6,615 nt of DNA, from the NCBI GenBank assembly GCA_946535685.1, contig CAMNDR010000054.1, forward strand, positions 1 to 6,615. Direction: 5' to 3'. Under the pieces are notes generated by a model. It had not been told where the DNA came from and did no database searches. It saw only the letters and a program-made list of their open reading frames with translations. Within the stretch, counting starts at the first letter, position 1. Each line of letters opens with the position of its first letter. Position numbers and translations under genes: made by a program. Positions 6,441 to 6,615 of the stretch are shown piece after piece. The stretch comes from an uncultured Clostridia bacterium. GTDB lineage: Bacteria > Bacillota > Clostridia > Oscillospirales > Ruminococcaceae.

Positions 6441-6615
6441 TCATGCTTTCATTGCACGCAATGCTGCAGCAGCGGCACCCGCTGCTGCAGCACCGGATGC
6501 CCAGCACCAGTGCAGATGATAGCCGCCGCAGACGGAATGCACATCCGCCGCTTCACCGGTCACAAAAAGTCCCGGGTTCCCTTTCACCTGCAAATGTGCA
6601 TCCAGTACACTGCCA
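6441..6615 (-). CDS. HI0933/BaiN-like NAD(P)/FAD-dependent oxidoreductase, C-terminal end only
   Basis: Only the last 57 residues and the stop (6441-6443) are in the window; the gene enters from the right edge. GLFVTGEAADVHSVCGGYHLHWCWASG (residues 15-41 of the fragment, given here as three parts: GLFVTGEAADV, HSVCGGYHL, HWCWASG) matches the C-terminal flavin-binding block of the HI0933/YhiN/BaiN flavoproteins, usually GLYFAGE-x-LDVDG-x-CGGYN-x-QWAWSSG. The family includes a gut clostridial reductase in bile acid dehydroxylation, but most members have unknown substrates. Here the usual DVDG reads DVHS and the N of GGYN is H, so this copy is somewhat divergent. The protein ends in an alanine-rich helix-like tail coded by an almost palindromic DNA stretch. 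It lies 13 bp upstream of the second flavoprotein gene, probably in the same operon. Confidence 0.82.
   Translation of the reverse strand, partial: GSVLDAHLQVKGNPGLFVTGEAADVHSVCGGYHLHWCWASGAAAAGAAAAALRAMKA
6462..6492 (-). repeat. Perfect 14-bp inverted repeat within the end of the BaiN-like gene
   Basis: Arms at 6462-6475 and 6479-6492 are perfect reverse complements around a 3-nt CAC loop. In the mRNA they would form a very stable GC-rich hairpin ending about 19 nt before the stop codon. A smaller inverted repeat (CATTGC/GCAATG, 6450-6463) abuts it on the stop side. No T-run follows, so it is not an intrinsic terminator. The arms encode an alanine/glycine-rich tail, and alternating GCT, GCA and GCG codons make such symmetry easier to arise by chance. 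Confidence 0.6.

Overview
The window comes from the chromosome of an endospore-forming Firmicute, most likely a GC-rich gut-type member of the Clostridia. The evidence is a full-length spoIIE, Shine-Dalgarno sites of the AGGAGG type before every complete gene, sigma-A-like promoters in AT-rich gaps, and coding DNA that looks more than half G+C by eye. A Ruminococcaceae/Oscillospiraceae or Erysipelotrichia relative is possible, but I cannot place it more closely. All six recognised genes lie on the minus strand, so the window reads right to left. I see no mobile element, CRISPR array, tRNA or rRNA.

Right part (6615 to 3190): a tightly packed run of four genes that looks like one operon entering from outside the window. 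It holds the C-terminal end of an HI0933/BaiN-like flavoprotein, a COG2509-type FAD-dependent dehydrogenase (13 bp gap), the 16S rRNA dimethyladenosine transferase rsmA/ksgA (13 bp overlap) and a nucleoside phosphorylase family protein (2 bp gap, or a 4 bp ATGA overlap if the first ATG is used). The phosphorylase-like protein seems to lack the arginines that bind phosphate in uridine phosphorylase. A perfect 14-bp inverted repeat sits in the last codons of the BaiN-like gene.

Middle (3189 to 2989): an intergenic region of about 200 bp. It contains a stem-loop just after the phosphorylase stop, an iterated GC-rich motif (two good copies, one degenerate), and a promoter for spoIIE with consensus -35 and -10 hexamers separated by 21 bp. 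Such over-long spacing, with a Spo0A-box-like heptamer over the -35, is the arrangement known for Spo0A-activated promoters of Bacillus subtilis spoIIG and spoIIE. A short stem-loop follows at the predicted 5' end of the mRNA.

Left part (2988 to 1): spoIIE, encoding the membrane PP2C phosphatase that turns on sigma-F in the forespore. After an AT-rich gap with a good extended -10 promoter comes the N-terminal third of glgB (glycogen branching enzyme), which runs out of the window. No strong terminator separates spoIIE from glgB, so glgB could be expressed both from its own promoter and by read-through during sporulation. That would fit the known link between glycogen-like reserves and sporulation, but it is inference.

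The genes are recognisable families. What stands out is the regulatory DNA around spoIIE and the phosphate-site substitutions in the nucleoside phosphorylase homologue, rather than a wholly new system.
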